The position numbers were made by a program, and so were the translations under genes. The notes under the pieces are model-generated. The model saw only the letters and a program-made list of their open reading frames with translations, was not told the DNA's origin and did not search any database. Shown piece after piece: positions 22,080 to 33,388 of a stretch of DNA of 64,000 nt (within the stretch, counting starts at the first letter, position 1; every line of letters begins with the position of its first letter). Origin of the DNA: Odobenus rosmarus divergens (Eukaryota; Chordata; Mammalia; Carnivora; Odobenidae); NCBI RefSeq assembly GCF_000321225.1, contig NW_004450465.1, positions 2,007,278 through 2,071,277 of the forward strand, given 5' to 3'.

Positions 22080-23010
22080 TGTAAAAGAAAAAAGAAAATA
22101 GTGTTGTAAGACACTGGGCATAATGTTTACACTTTCACTACATTAAGCTCTGCCAGAAAAAAATCACACAACTGCACAAATTGATAATTCTTCAAAATCA
22201 GGATCATCAACCTCAAACGGGCCCTCAACACCAGTGGCTATCCTGTTAGCACTCTCCTCCCACTCACCACAGCATCTATTAAAATATCTACTCACCACAG
22301 ATATCTTCAACCCAACCAACTGCCCTTCTTTCAGCTGTTGATTTGTCTGGCTCTTTCCCAAAAGCAACAAACAACAACTGCCTCAACTTCCTCCGACTAA
22401 TGTCATAAACTCATCTGCATCTGAACACCTCTCTTCCTCCTCCTCTTTGATTACAATGGTGGATGGAAACCTCTTCCTGCCCAAGGCAAATGTAATACCT
22501 GTATTCTGGATCTCATCCTTTCCAGTCTCCTCAGGAACTTCTGATTATCCTCTCTCCTCCCTTTCACAGCTAAGTGTTTGAACAAGTTTTCATCTCCTCC
22601 ATGTCTCCAGTACTACAGTATCCTTTGCACGCTCACCACTCCACTCATTCCCCCAGCTTCCAGGATTTGGTCTGCTGGTGACTTACACCTAAACTCCCTC
22701 ATACAAGATTATGTTACCATTCCAAAGCAGCCCACATTCAGCCTGGCCAGCATGCAGTAAAATGGTCCAGCCCCATGCTTCAGTCTGGGATCCATGGGAA
22801 GAATTAAACCAGCTTCAGATTTCCCTGTGGCTGAGGCTGCTTCTGCAACCACATGACAATGCAATTTCTGTGCCTTCCTAAGGGTGTTTCCCCTGCACCT
22901 TCTCTCTCGGGAGCTAATCCCAAAAAGCACTCTTCAATCAACCTTCTGCATGCAAATCCTGGAATTTCAAAGAATGGTTTTGGTGAACCTGACCTGAGAG
23001 AGTTGGTATC
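22080..23010. other. CT-rich intronic sequence; possible LTR-like end
   Basis: There is no exon apart from the neighbour. The last 100 bp (GGTGAACCTGACCTGAGAGAGTTGGTATC) look like an LTR/internal junction of the ERV fragment that follows, but TG...CA limits could not be set. Confidence 0.3.
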
Positions 23011-23024
23011 AAAAGTGGTCCTAT

Positions 23025-23226
23025 CGATGGACTCTGAAAAACAAACTGAGGGTTCTAGAGGGGAGGAGAGTGGGGGGATGGGTTAGCCTGGTGATGGGTA
23101 TTAAAGAGGGCACATTCTGCGTGGAGCACTGGGTGTTATGCACAAACAATGAATCATGGAACACTACATCAAGAACTAATGATGTAATGTATGGTGATTA
23201 ACATAACAATAAAAAAATTTTTAAAA
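23025..23226 (+). mobile_element. 5'-truncated L1 3' end inserted in ERV-like sequence
   Basis: AAACAAACTGAGGGTTCTAGAGG, GATGGGTATTAAAGAGGGCAC and GAGCACTGGGTGTTATG make up the carnivore L1 3' end, followed by AATAAAAAAATTT. The perfect TSD AAAAGTGGTCCTAT lies at 23011-23024 and 23227-23240. Confidence 0.92.
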
Positions 23227-23240
23227 AAAAGTGGTCCTAT

Positions 23241-24065
23241 GAAGTCAATTCCAAGATGAGATCACAGAGTGGATAGTAACGAGGATCCCATCACAGGGAG
23301 TACATAGTCCCTGACATGCTACAGCAGTGCAACTGCAACTGCTAAAAGCTCATCGTGAAAGGAAAGGTACTGGCTGGTGTAGTATTCCAGGCATTTGAGA
23401 GGTACAGGAAACCTAAGAACTGAAACAACTCTAGAACTGGATAGCTACTACTGGGTGTAGTCAGTGCAATGAATAAAGACAATGAAAGGCTGAGGATGAC
23501 TATCGCCAATTAAAAACTACAGTGTGAAAAAACCCAAAGGGCCTCTTTGGCAGCCTACAAAGACAGGGTTATTGGCCCTGTCAGGTAAGTGGTATGCGGT
23601 GACCGATCTGGTAAAGCGTCTTTTTCCACCTCTCTTAGGAAGCAAGACCAAAAACAGTTCACATTCACAGGTGACCAACAGCAGCATACATATGCATGCT
23701 TGAGCAAGGGCTACATTAATTTTCTGGCCCTTTGTCTTAACATAGTCCAAAGGGACCTGTACCATCTGGACAATCTGAAGAAATTCATGCTGGTCTGTGA
23801 TCTAGATGACATTATGCTAATTGAATCGGGTGAGCAAAAAATCAAGTACATTGGTGAGAAACATGCTCTCCAGAAGATGTGAGATAAACCCTAGAAAAGA
23901 TCAGAGACTGAGACAACGATGTGTAGGAAAGATGCATGTAGACAGACATAGGAAAAGTGGACAACAAATACGAAGCTCTTTGTATCCCATGTTAATCCAG
24001 ACAACACCAACTTTGAAAGAGGCAATAAACCACAAAGACAAAGTGACTTGGCCAGTTGACATTAG
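23241..24065 (+). pseudogene. Broken endogenous retrovirus pol (reverse transcriptase) fragment
   Basis: Two separated RT blocks are visible. A W-Y-A-V-T-D-L block (23590-23610) carries the motif-A Asp. In another frame (23640-23830) a block runs through the polymerase-core region with K-G-Y-I-N, then L-V-C-D-L-D-D-I-M-L-I at 23790-23822; the YxDD position reads D-L-D-D, so the Tyr is lost. The frame changes between the blocks, a stop follows at about 23880, and further related residues continue in a third frame to about 24065. No gag, protease or env was recognised. This is an old class I-type (gammaretrovirus-like) copy, inactive on every count. Sequence upstream (23241-23580) is probably the degraded, deleted internal region. 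Confidence 0.75.
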
Positions 24066-24460
24066 CTAGCTTTTGTCATCATCCATACCACTGTTAATGC
24101 AATAGTCTTATAAGTGAAATAGCAGTGCAAAAAGGAATGGAAATTATGCATGGGACCAACAGCAACTCTGCAGAATTGACCTATTATTGCCAAAGGTCCA
24201 ACCTGCCAGTAACAGAAGCCTATGATGAGCCCCACTCCCAAAATCAATACTAATCTAATGAGTAAGTAAAATACATAATATGAAAAACTGTAATAAGTAT
24301 ATGGGAAAAAATTGAGTGGGGAGGGCAGAAAATGTGAACCAAGGGGACAGGGATAAATGTTTTAAGTAAAGTGGTCAGGAAGTAAGTGACTAAGTAGCCT
24401 ATGAAGTGAAGGAGTAGGCTATGAAGATATTTTGATATCTGCTCTCCCTTTCCAAGGGAA

Positions 24461-24512
24461 GCAACAGCTACTAGAAAGGACCAAGAAGCAGCAACAGCTA
24501 CTAGAAAGGACC
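24461..24512. repeat. Short tandem duplication, 30-bp period
   Basis: GCAACAGCTACTAGAAAGGA followed by CC occurs at 24461 and again at 24491. It lies in an L2-like area. Confidence 0.85.
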
Positions 24513-24599
24513 TGCAGCAAAAGTGTGTCTGGCATTTCCCCAATGTAACCGTAGCAGAGTGAGCAAAGCAAACAGGAGTTAGAGAGGTCAGAATGCAGC

Positions 24600-24735
24600 A
24601 AGTGGGGAGATGCAGATCAAGGAGGGCCACGTAAGCCACTGAAAGGACCTTGGCTTTTGTTCTCTCAGGGAGAAATTAGACGAAACCCATCGGAGTGCTT
24701 TGAGCTGAGCAATGACACAATCTGACCTACACTCT
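24600..24735 (-). repeat. L2 fragment, reverse
   Basis: AAGGAGGGCCACGTAAGCCACTG, AGGACCTTGGCTTTTGTTCTC and GAGCAATGACACAATCTGACC follow the common L2 reverse-strand series. Confidence 0.65.
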
Positions 24736-24739
24736 ACAG

Positions 24740-25186
24740 AACCATTTTTTTGTGCCTGCACCATTCTGCACTCTGAAGTCTGTGGATTCCCTCTTAGTAT
24801 GTTTTTTAAACATGTTAAAAAACTACATTAGACATATACTGGAAACCATTATTTATCACATAAATAAAAAATATTTTTTTGAATTTGTGACATATGTGAG
24901 TTTCCATACTAATGTATCAAGTAACTATGCCCAGAGGCAGGTCTAATAACTACTGCAATTTCAAAGGAGTGATGAGCATAAACAATGTGTATTTCAATAT
25001 GACTATTATAATAATATAATATGAAAGCATCTGAACTTTGCAGGTACACCTGTGACTTTGTTGCCTACTTTCATAATTAAAGGAAATGCTAAACATCATT
25101 TAGAGATTAGTGAAAAGAAACAATTTTTTATCCAAGTTCACAGAAATTGGGAGCACCAGATATTGAACTTCTGAGTTGTAGAATTT
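24740..25186. other. AT-rich intronic sequence, no gene seen
   Basis: No recognised repeat or exon. Confidence 0.45.
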
Positions 25187-25202
25187 AAAATAACTGTAAT
25201 TA

Positions 25203-25416
25203 GGGGCGCCTGTGTGGCTCAGTCGTTAAGCGTATACCTTCAGCTCAGGTCATGATCTCAGAGTCCTGGGATCGAGTCCAGCATCGGGCTCCCTGTTTGG
25301 CAAGGAGCCTGCTTCTCCCCCTCACACTCCCCCTGCATGTGTTCCCTTTCTCACTAACTCTCTCTGTCAAATAAATAAATAAAATCTTTTAAAAATTTTT
25401 TTTAAAAATAAAAGAC
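25203..25416 (+). mobile_element. Can-SINE, first of two at the same target
   Basis: The head is GGGGCGCCTGTGTGGCTCAG. CTGTAATTA precedes it (25194-25202) and follows its tail (25417-25425). Confidence 0.95.
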
Positions 25417-25425
25417 CTGTAATTA

Positions 25426-25621
25426 GGGGCACCTGGGTGGCTAGTCATTACGCGTCTGCCTTTGGCTCGGGTCATGATTCCAGGGTCCTGGGACTGAGCC
25501 CCGCTTGGGGCTCCCTGCTCAGCGGGAGGCCTGCTTCTCCCTCTCCCACTCCCCCTGCTTGTCTTCCCTCTCTTGCTGTCTCTCTCTCTCTGCCAAGTAA
25601 AAAACTAATATCTAAAAAAAT
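25426..25621 (+). mobile_element. Can-SINE, second at the same target
   Basis: The head GGGGCACCTGGGTGGCTAG starts directly after the middle CTGTAATTA. It is followed by AAAATAACTGTAATTA (25622-25637), identical to the original 16-bp flank at 25187-25202. Confidence 0.95.
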
Positions 25622-25649
25622 AAAATAACTGTAATTAAGAAACTAAATG

Positions 25650-26235
25650 ACAAGGTATATAATACATACATAAAAGTGAAAATTAAAAAAAGAAATATGC
25701 AGAAATTTTAGAATGAAAACTACAATCACTGAGATTTAGAACTAATGGATGGGTTTAACAGCAGAGAATTAATGGTTAAAAGATCATTTTTCGACTTAAG
25801 CGCGTGACAAAAAATGGAAAATGCAGAAAAAGTTTAAGGTACATATGACATATGGTGAAAAAGTCTCATATTAGAATTGCAGAATGGAAAAAGAGAGAAG
25901 CAGTCTATAAAGAGATGACTGTCAAAATTTTGGAAAAATGATAAAAGACACTAACCCAGAGATTCAATAAGTACTGTAAACCCCAAAAGGATAGCAAAAA
26001 CCACACCCAGGCACATCACAGTAAAACTGCTGAAAGCCAAAGACAAAAGTAAAACCTTAAAAACATTTTTTTTAAACATGTTTTCATCAGGAAAATTCAA
26101 AAGTAAAAGTACAATGAGATACCACTGTCTACCCACCAAATGACTAAAATATAAAAGGCTAACAGTACAAAGTACATTATTGGGACTGTGAAATGAAAAT
26201 AATCTACATTCTGAGACAAAGAAAGCTTTCACATC
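25650..26235 (+). repeat. Fossil L1 remnant (ORF1-side plus 3' fragment)
   Basis: CACATCACAGTAAAACTGCTGAAAGCCAAAGACAAAAG and ACAATGAGATACCACTGTCTACCCACC are characteristic old-L1 blocks. Heavily decayed. Confidence 0.5.
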
Positions 26236-26267
26236 AACAACTGCAGTATATTCTACATATTATAGGA

Positions 26268-26475
26268 CCAGCACTGCCCAACAGAACTTTCTGTGATGGT
26301 GGAAACATTCTACATCTGTGTTGTCCATTACGGTAACCACAAGCCACTAGCCACATGTTTCTATCAAGCACCAGAAATATGGCTAGTGCAACTAAGGAAC
26401 TTAATTTTTAATTTTAATTTAAATTTAAATAGCTACATATGGCTGGCTAGTGGCTAGTGCACTGAGCAAGTGCAG
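26268..26475. mobile_element. hAT-type DNA transposon (MER-like) remnant
   Basis: ACTGCCCAACAGAACTTTCTGTGATGG, TTACGGTAACCACAAGCCACTAGCCAC and ATTTAAATTTAAATAGC then GGCTAGTGGCTAGTGC are a common mammalian hAT non-autonomous element. The right terminal repeat is worn away. Confidence 0.7.
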
Positions 26476-27865
26476 CTGTTAACAATATGAAATAAATATA
26501 AAACAGTCTCAACTTTGGAACAACAGAAGATTCTTATTGGCTCATAAAACAGATGAAAAATGAAATACTAACAAAATGTTCTTTAGAAACAAAAGAAAAC
26601 CTAATGAAATCTATTAAAGTCTATTTGGATGATAATAGTACCAGTACTAAAAAAGTCAATTGCACAGTCCTTAAATGTGATTTCCAGTTACAAATTTAGA
26701 AATGAATATTGAAGTAAACTCTCCATGTAAAAATTTCTTATTCACCATGCTAAAACACAGTCTATAACATTCTTCAGAGATGGCATGGTAAAGTAACACA
26801 CATCAAAGCAATTTTAAAGTATATGCTATCTCAGGTGCCATTCTCTCAAAAAAGAAATCACCAAATAAATATGTATGGAAAGCAAACAATTAAACACCTT
26901 AAACAGATAATAACACACAAACCCATAAAGAATTCCACTGGAGAACTAACTTAGTCCCAAATACAAAATTTCTCTATCAAAAAGCAAAAATGAAAATCTG
27001 TCTTTTTAAACTGTCCTCACAACTTCCTTTATGAATGTAACTCTATTGGCAAAAAAAAGACAAAAAAATTCTCAAATTCTGATTTATCCTAAAAGGTCAA
27101 CCTGAAAATAAAATAAATTTCAATGATTAAGACAATTTTAACAAAATTTTAGGCTATTTAGTCTTATTTAGATTTACTTTCTAAGTCTATAATTTCAAGG
27201 CTGAGAAATAAATGGATATTTCAGCAGAAAAAACTATTAATCATGATAATTTTGTCTCCTAGAAACAGAATATACACAAAAAATCAAAATTTAAGTGTAC
27301 CTGGCTAAGCAACAAAAGAATTATTCTTCCTGGCTGGTGGCCAAATCCAAATTAGATATTTACAATGAAACTGCTTTTCTTCACAGCTACTGCTAACTAG
27401 AAACTAGTGCTCAAAATTTAAACTGACCATTTCTCCTAAAATTCTGAAATTCTAGCTGATAGTTTTTTAAATATTTATTCTTCAAAAAACCATTCTTAAT
27501 GCACTGATTCAAAGTACTAATTCCAATTCAAAGATAATTCAAACAAAGGTCTGAGTGGGCTCTGAGGCTAGAATGTGTGACAGTGTGAGGAATTTCACCA
27601 CAATGCCCCAGATCAAAAGGTCAAGGTAGATAAGAAATTGAAGCTCCCAAACCAGGTGCTCATGAGAAAGAAACCTAGAAAAGCAAATGTGGGGCTAATG
27701 CCCAGGCCCTTCCTTCCTAAAAAGAAAAGCCTCTCTGACCTTATACTAAATGCTAAAATGCTGGGAAGGAATGAGGTCCTTAGCAAAATTCTGACCAGGG
27801 TCCCAAATTTAAATGTTAAGTCGAGAAGGAGGCCCCCATAATAAGATAATAAAATTATATGTTTC
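26476..27865. other. AT-rich intronic sequence, no gene seen
   Basis: No exon or RNA gene was recognised. 27600-27840 carries overlapping open frames on both strands, with no domain. Confidence 0.4.
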
Positions 27866-27869
27866 ACCA

Positions 27870-28510
27870 GATTTGCCAGTTGTCCATTTATTGCCTCACA
27901 GCTCTAAATTCACCCTTCACTGCCTGCTCTGCAAAAATGAATTTGGGCCCTTTAAATATTCTTCCTTTGCCCTGGGGCATGAAGTTTTGCAGCTAGAGGG
28001 TGCTAGAGAGACATTGCAGGGTCCAGTGTGCTCCTCCTGGTGGGCTCCAGCACCCCACATGGCTTCTTTAGTGTCTGGCTCCCACAGCCTGTACAGCTTC
28101 TCTACACCAGGCTGCTCAAGTACCTGGTGGTCAGCAACATCCAGCAGCTTCCCCCAGCACCTTCCTCCGCAGTGCTATACCAGTGACTCTGGTGAGACAG
28201 GTTTCTGGAAAGTTCTGCTGTCAGAGCACAAAAATTCTTTATCATTCAATGAGCCAAAGCCTTGTCCTCTAAAATGTCTGGATCTCAGTCCCGGGGGGCC
28301 TCTCCCTTGAATGCTTTATTTCCACCCTAGGGGTAAGAGATGCTCCTTTTATCTGCTATTCCTGTATTCTTTAGAGTACTCTTTACTTTTTATTAGCCAA
28401 TACCTCATTTCTCCAATCCTCTGTTAGTAACTCTTTATAATAAACTTCTCCCTTTTCAAATTGCTGTGTGCTTGCTCTCTACTTATTAGACCCTGCTTGA
28501 TATACTAAAT
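27870..28510 (+). repeat. LTR-like repeat, probably endogenous retrovirus
   Basis: CTGGGGCATGAAGTTTTGCAGC, GCTCCTCCTGGTGGGCTCCAGC and a 3' end with TTATAATAAACTTCTCC (polyadenylation signal) then GCTGTGTGCTTGCTCTC suggest a plus-strand LTR. The ends were not defined. It explains the 165-codon open frame at 27813-28310. Confidence 0.5.
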
Positions 28511-28556
28511 TTCAAGTGATTAATTAGAAAAAGAAAATTATTGGCAGTTTAATCCA

Positions 28557-28662
28557 ATTTGTTTATATACACATTCACACACAAATGTGTGTGTATATAT
28601 ATATATGTGTATATACACACACATACAAATTTATACATACATATGTACATATATATAAACAA
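28557..28662. repeat. Alternating TG/TA/CA inverted repeat
   Basis: TGTGTGTATATATATATATG followed by TGTATATACACACACA is nearly self-complementary, with further CACACA and TACATA around it. Confidence 0.85.
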
Positions 28663-28800
28663 GCAGATCAGATTTTTGATAATTAGATAGTTCAGACTGC
28701 TAAAGCAAAGTAGTTCACAGGGTGTATCTTTGTTAACAGAACTCTCATTTTGGAGAAGTTGATTTTCTTCACTAACCATAAAAGATCTAGTACTTATGAG

Positions 28801-29000
28801 GGTGCCTGGGTGGCTCAGTCGGTTAAGCTGCTGCCTTCAGCTCAGGTCATGATCCCGGGGTCCTGGGATCAAGCCCCGCACTGGGTTCCCTGCTCAGTGG
28901 GAAGCCTGCTTCTCCCTCTCCCACTCCCCCTGCTTGTGTTCCCTCTCTCGCTGTGTCTCTCTGTGTCAAAATAAATAAATAAAATCTTGAAAAAAAAAAA
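28801..29000 (+). mobile_element. Can-SINE with TSD
   Basis: The flanks AAAAGATCTAGTACTTATGAG (28780-28800) and AAAAGATCTAGTACTGTATGAG (from 29001) match apart from an indel. The body is the young type with CCTGGGATCAAGCCCCGCAC. Confidence 0.95.
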
Positions 29001-29019
29001 AAAAGATCTAGTACTGTAT

Positions 29020-29775
29020 GAGATAACTTTGTTTTCTCTGGTCAATCATTTTTATTTCTCTTTGGAAATAATTATCTAAAGAATAGCAAAATTTAAGAAG
29101 AAAAGGTAGTAAAAACAGTCAGTGGCTCCATTTCTCTGGCTATGTGCTCTATGAAATTGCTCTATTTATATTTGGAGGGAAATACAAAATCTCAACAATC
29201 CCACACTAATATTCACCTTACTTTAGCTGTTAGAGGCAAACTTGCTGTTTTCCTTCTATCACTGTTTTTCATGTGCTCTCTTTGTCAACATTAAAATGAA
29301 AAGTTAAGCATCAAGCTCATCATTCCTGTCCCACTTCACTCTTAATTCTGCTAGCCACAGAGTTAAAAGGACAGGATTAAGGAGTCATTAGACATAGTAC
29401 TAAGGAGAATTAAAGGGCTTCTTCAAGGAGTATAACATCTGCTCCTCAAATTCCTGCCTAAACAACTAAGATTCCGATCAAAGAGAAAAGAGGGAAAGCC
29501 AATCTGACAGTAAACTGGAGTCATGAGGAAGTGAATGTTCTCTCAGGGAGTAACTCTGACACCAAAGGAAGGCTTAGTGACATTGCACAATTCTTTCTGT
29601 GAAGTTATTCATGGGGCAAGTGGGAGTATATGAGTGTAAGTGGAGGGGAATGGGAAGGTGAAGATTGAGGATCCTTTTAAGTAGTTTTTGCTCAGCTAGC
29701 AAAACAAGCTGGGACATGCAAGACAGATCAACACAGCTGTTTGGGGCTGTCACTTGGGGCTCAGGAGCCAACGTG
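29020..29775. other. Intronic sequence, no gene seen
   Basis: No recognised repeat or exon. Confidence 0.45.
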
Positions 29776-29779
29776 TCCT

Positions 29780-29900
29780 GATGTAGTGAAAAGTGCACTG
29801 GAATGTGAGTCAGGAGGCCAGGGATCCAAGTCCTCACTCTGCTGTTAAGTGGCTCTGTGAGGGTGAATAGGCCCTTCAGCTTCACTCAGTTCAGCCTCCC
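29780..29900 (+). repeat. MIR fragment
   Basis: GTGAGTCAGGAGGCCAGGGATCCAAGTCCTCACTCTGCTGTTAAGTGGC follows the MIR core order. Confidence 0.65.
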
Positions 29901-29964
29901 CCATCTTTTGGAAAATTAATTGATGCAACTAGTGGACAGCACCATGCAGAGGTGCTCCTGAGAC

Positions 29965-30125
29965 AGAGTTCAGGTACTAACTGTATAACTTTGCTGAGTC
30001 CTGGTTTCTTGCACTGAAAGAACCTGGAGAAATAACACTTACAGGATCGGGATGAGGAGTAAAAATAATATACATAAAGACACCTAACACAGTACGTGAA
30101 ATGAGTAGTTGCTATTATTGTTACT
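29965..30125 (+). repeat. MIR fragment
   Basis: AGTTCAGGTACTAACTG, GCTGAGTCCTGGTTTCTTGCAC and AACACAGTACGTGAAATGAGTAGTTGCTATTA correspond to MIR core and 3' end. Confidence 0.6.
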
Positions 30126-30129
30126 TCTT

Positions 30130-31075
30130 TATTTCTGAGGTCTCTTTAAGACTTGACAGGTATAAAATCTTGGCAGCCAACTATAATGAATATACTCGAA
30201 TTGAATATGCTGAGTATTTCAAATTTATTACGAGTCAAGTTAGTATAAGTTTATCATATTTTTTAATTAGCTATTAACCAAAATACTCATGAGAAACATC
30301 CTTACATTTTTTATTTTCTGCACCAACTCAAAAAACTCAAGTCCTATGTCAAATGTGACTACTACATTTTTAGAAAAAAAGGATGATAATAATTACAGAA
30401 AATATAGTTTCAGATTTGCATGCCATTTTTCAGGTATGCAATATATATTATCCAGGGCTGGGAACAGGGCAAGGAAGCAAGAGACCTGAAACAGAGCCAT
30501 CAAAGTTTTCTGTATGAGAATATCAGAAAATACTAATTTATTCCATGCCAAAATAAATCTTCAGCTACTTCAGTATTTTAGCTTTAAATTTAAGAATAGA
30601 TTTCCAGTGCAAAATATTAAGAATATGTCAAATATGTCACTTACCAGCTTAAACATACCAAAGGTTAATAAGCTAGTAGTAACTTGACAAAATACTCTAT
30701 CTGTCAAACAAAATTAAAGCCAGAGAAAATTCTATTCAGGACTATATATATATAATTTTACTAAAGCTAATCTATAACTCTTCCCTTCCATTAAAATGCA
30801 TATTCTTATTTAGAAATGTGATAAAATTACTCTATCAATCAAGTATAGATTAATAGCTTCATGACATTATATAATTTTGCAGTCAAGTTCCATGTTAAAA
30901 TAGGATAGTCAATCCAAAAGGCAAGGAATGAAAATACCTAAACAGTATGTTTTCATGTCTTCTGAGGATTAGAGAAATATGATCAAAAACAGCCAACCAA
31001 TGAGAATGACTTGAAAGAGCTAAGGCTTTGTTCTGAGTATTCCCAACAGTTTCCTTTATGATAATGTTGATGCTA
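30130..31075. other. AT-rich intronic sequence, no gene seen
   Basis: No recognised repeat or exon. Confidence 0.45.
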
Positions 31076-31079
31076 AAAA

Positions 31080-31450
31080 TAACTCGTCTTAATTCTAGTA
31101 GCAGAACAACAGGGGCTCAGGATTTCACAATGAATAAAAGGTGTTGAGGGAACACATACGAGAGGGACCTACTTTATTAGAAAGCCTCTCTGGAAAAGCA
31201 ATGTTTAGATGGAGACCCAAGCATAAGGAGCTACCTGTTTGTAAGGGGGGAGCAGGTAGCAGGAAGTAGGGAAGAGCATTCTAAGTAGAAAACAAAGTAC
31301 ATACTGTGTAAAAATCTCTCAGCCATTCTGCTAGAGCAAGGGAAGAAATAAGCAATGGCCAGATCACAAGGAACATTATAAACCATGGCATTTGGGTTTT
31401 AGTCAAAATGTATCAGGAAGGCATTACAGGGATTTAGCATGAATAGTGGG
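31080..31450 (-). repeat. L2 fragment, reverse
   Basis: AGAGCATTCTAAGTAGAAAACAAAGTACATACTGTG, AATGGCCAGATCACAAGGAACATTATAAACCATGGC and GGGTTTTAGTC are in L2 reverse-strand order. Confidence 0.65.
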
Positions 31451-32205
31451 CAAAACAGTAAAGAGACTGATGCAGAATTCTAAGCGAGTTTTAAGCCTGA
31501 GGTGAACCCTAAGGGAGGGATTGTAAAGGGAACTGTGGAGGCAGAAGTAAGGGGCATGGTACCTATGGAGTATAGGTACAATACATGAAAGTACTTTTTT
31601 CTCCAAATCTTGCATCAGAATTCACACTTTCCATCTTGATAGATATTACCAAACTGTTCTGTGGAAAAAAGGTTTAGTAAATGATATACCATCTTTGCCT
31701 TCTCCCAACACTGGATAGCATGGATCTCTTTCTCCTTTGCCAGTCTAAGTGACAAGTAGTACCTCATTGGCATTTTAATTTTTCCTTCCTTTACTGTTAA
31801 TAAAGTTGAGTATCCATTTTCACGTTTATTGGCCAGTTATATTTCTTCTGCTGTTATCTGTTAATTCATTTCCTTTGACCAGTTTTAATTTTCAAATATC
31901 CCTTTCCCTTATTGATTTGTAGAAACTAGGTATTAAGGATAGCAGCCCATTACTTTCAATATGTATTCCAACTTATTTTTGAGTTGATAATTTGTCTTTT
32001 AATTTTCTTTACGATGTCTTTTGTTTTCCTAATTATAAAATATCCCGTTAATTATAACAGCAATTATACTGTTTTTGCCATGCCATGTAAAAGTAGAAAG
32101 TGAAAGTTCTTCTTTTCCCCCAAAGAGTACACTTCCATCTGCAAGATATAACCTCCTAAACTTTCTCTAGTAACTGAAAAATGTAAATATGTAAAGTTAT
32201 ATATT
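31451..32205. other. Intronic sequence with a possible L1 3' scrap
   Basis: 31640-31990 (GATATTACCAAACTGTTCTGTGG ... TACCTCATTGGCATTTTAATTT) resembles a reverse L1 3' end. No gene is seen. Confidence 0.35.
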
Positions 32206-32213
32206 ACAAAAAG

Positions 32214-32397
32214 GGGGCACCTAGGTGGCTCAGTCGATTAAGGGTCTGGCTTAAGCTCAGGTCATGATCTCGGTCCTGGGATCGAGTCCCACATCAGGCT
32301 CCCTGCTCAGCAGGGAGTGTGCTTCTCCCTCTCCCTCTCCCTCTACACTCTCCCTCTCTCTCTCAAATAAATATTTTTTTAAAAGTTTAAAAAATAA
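32214..32397 (+). mobile_element. Can-SINE
   Basis: The head is GGGGGCACCTAGGTGGCTCAG, with an AAATAAATATTTTTTTAAAAG tail. The flanks share ACAAAAAGGG. Confidence 0.92.
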
Positions 32398-32539
32398 ACA
32401 AAAAGGGAATTTTTTGGAAAATGCTTTTTATTTAATAAACATTAAAAAATGTTTCTTTCTATCTAAAAACATTTCAAGAAAATACGGCTTTGAGCAAAAA
32501 ACAGGCAAGGACAGAAAACAATATGTAAAAATACATCAA

Positions 32540-33375
32540 GGCTGCTTTTCAAAAGACACTTAGGAAAAGGAAAAGCTGCAGATTGAGAGGAAATATTTAT
32601 AATACACAAATCTTATAAAGAACTTTATCAACCAACCTGAGAAGAACAACTCAATTTTTCAAATGGACAAAAGATTTGGACAGCTCACTAAAGACATACG
32701 TAATGAAAGACATAAAAAGATGCTCAACATCACACTAATTATGGAAATTCAAATTAAAACCATTTACATATCACTACATACCCAAAACAATGGCTAAATT
32801 TTAAATACTGATACCACCAAGTGTACCTAAGGATGTAAATTAACTAAAATTCATACATTGCTGCTTAGAAAGCAAAATGGTACAGGCACTTTTGAAAAGT
32901 GTGGCAATTTCTTATAAAGTTAACATACACATAGCATACGAGCCAACAATTCACTCCAAATTTACTCTATTTGCCCAAGGAAATTAAAACATTTATCTAC
33001 AAAAAGACCTGTACAGAAATATTTACAGCAGTTTCATTCAAATATCTAAAAACTGGAAGCAACCCAAATGTCTAACTGGTGAACAGATAAACAATCTATA
33101 GAGTATTCATATGAGGAACACTACACAGCAATGAAAAGGAGAAAACCTACTGAGAGAGGCAACAACAAAATCAGATCAGTGGTTGCCTGGATGTCAGGAG
33201 AAGGGACTGAGCACAAAGTGACTGGAGGGAACTTTGGGGGATAATGAAATGTTCTTTATCTTGACTGTGGTGCTGGTAATATGACTGTATGCATTTCTCG
33301 GAACTCCTAGAACTGCACACTTGAAAGGAATATATTTTACTGTATATAAATTATGCCTGAGTAAATATGACTTTT
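32540..33375 (+). repeat. Fossil L1 3' end (old)
   Basis: ACAACTCAATTTTTCAAATGG, GATGCTCAACATCACACTAATTATGG, GGCACTTTTGAAAAGTGTGG and GAACTGCACACTTGAAAGGA mark late ORF2 and 3' UTR. Confidence 0.75.
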
Positions 33376-33388
33376 AAAAGTTCATTAA

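Noticed and set aside
22077..23010. Extra WDR70 exon next to 21923-22076
   Set aside because: Open frames at 22164-22370 and 22709-22930 lack matching residues and proper phase; they are CT-rich intron.
23241..24065. Intact retroviral polymerase
   Set aside because: Frame changes, stops and a lost Tyr in the active-site box show a dead fragment.
24250..24639. 129-codon open frame on the minus strand
   Set aside because: It spans an L2 fragment and a 30-bp tandem duplication; its repeated residues come from that duplication.
27813..28310. 165-codon open frame on the plus strand
   Set aside because: It lies within LTR-like sequence, shows low-complexity Ser/Leu/Pro composition, has no domain and no splice context.
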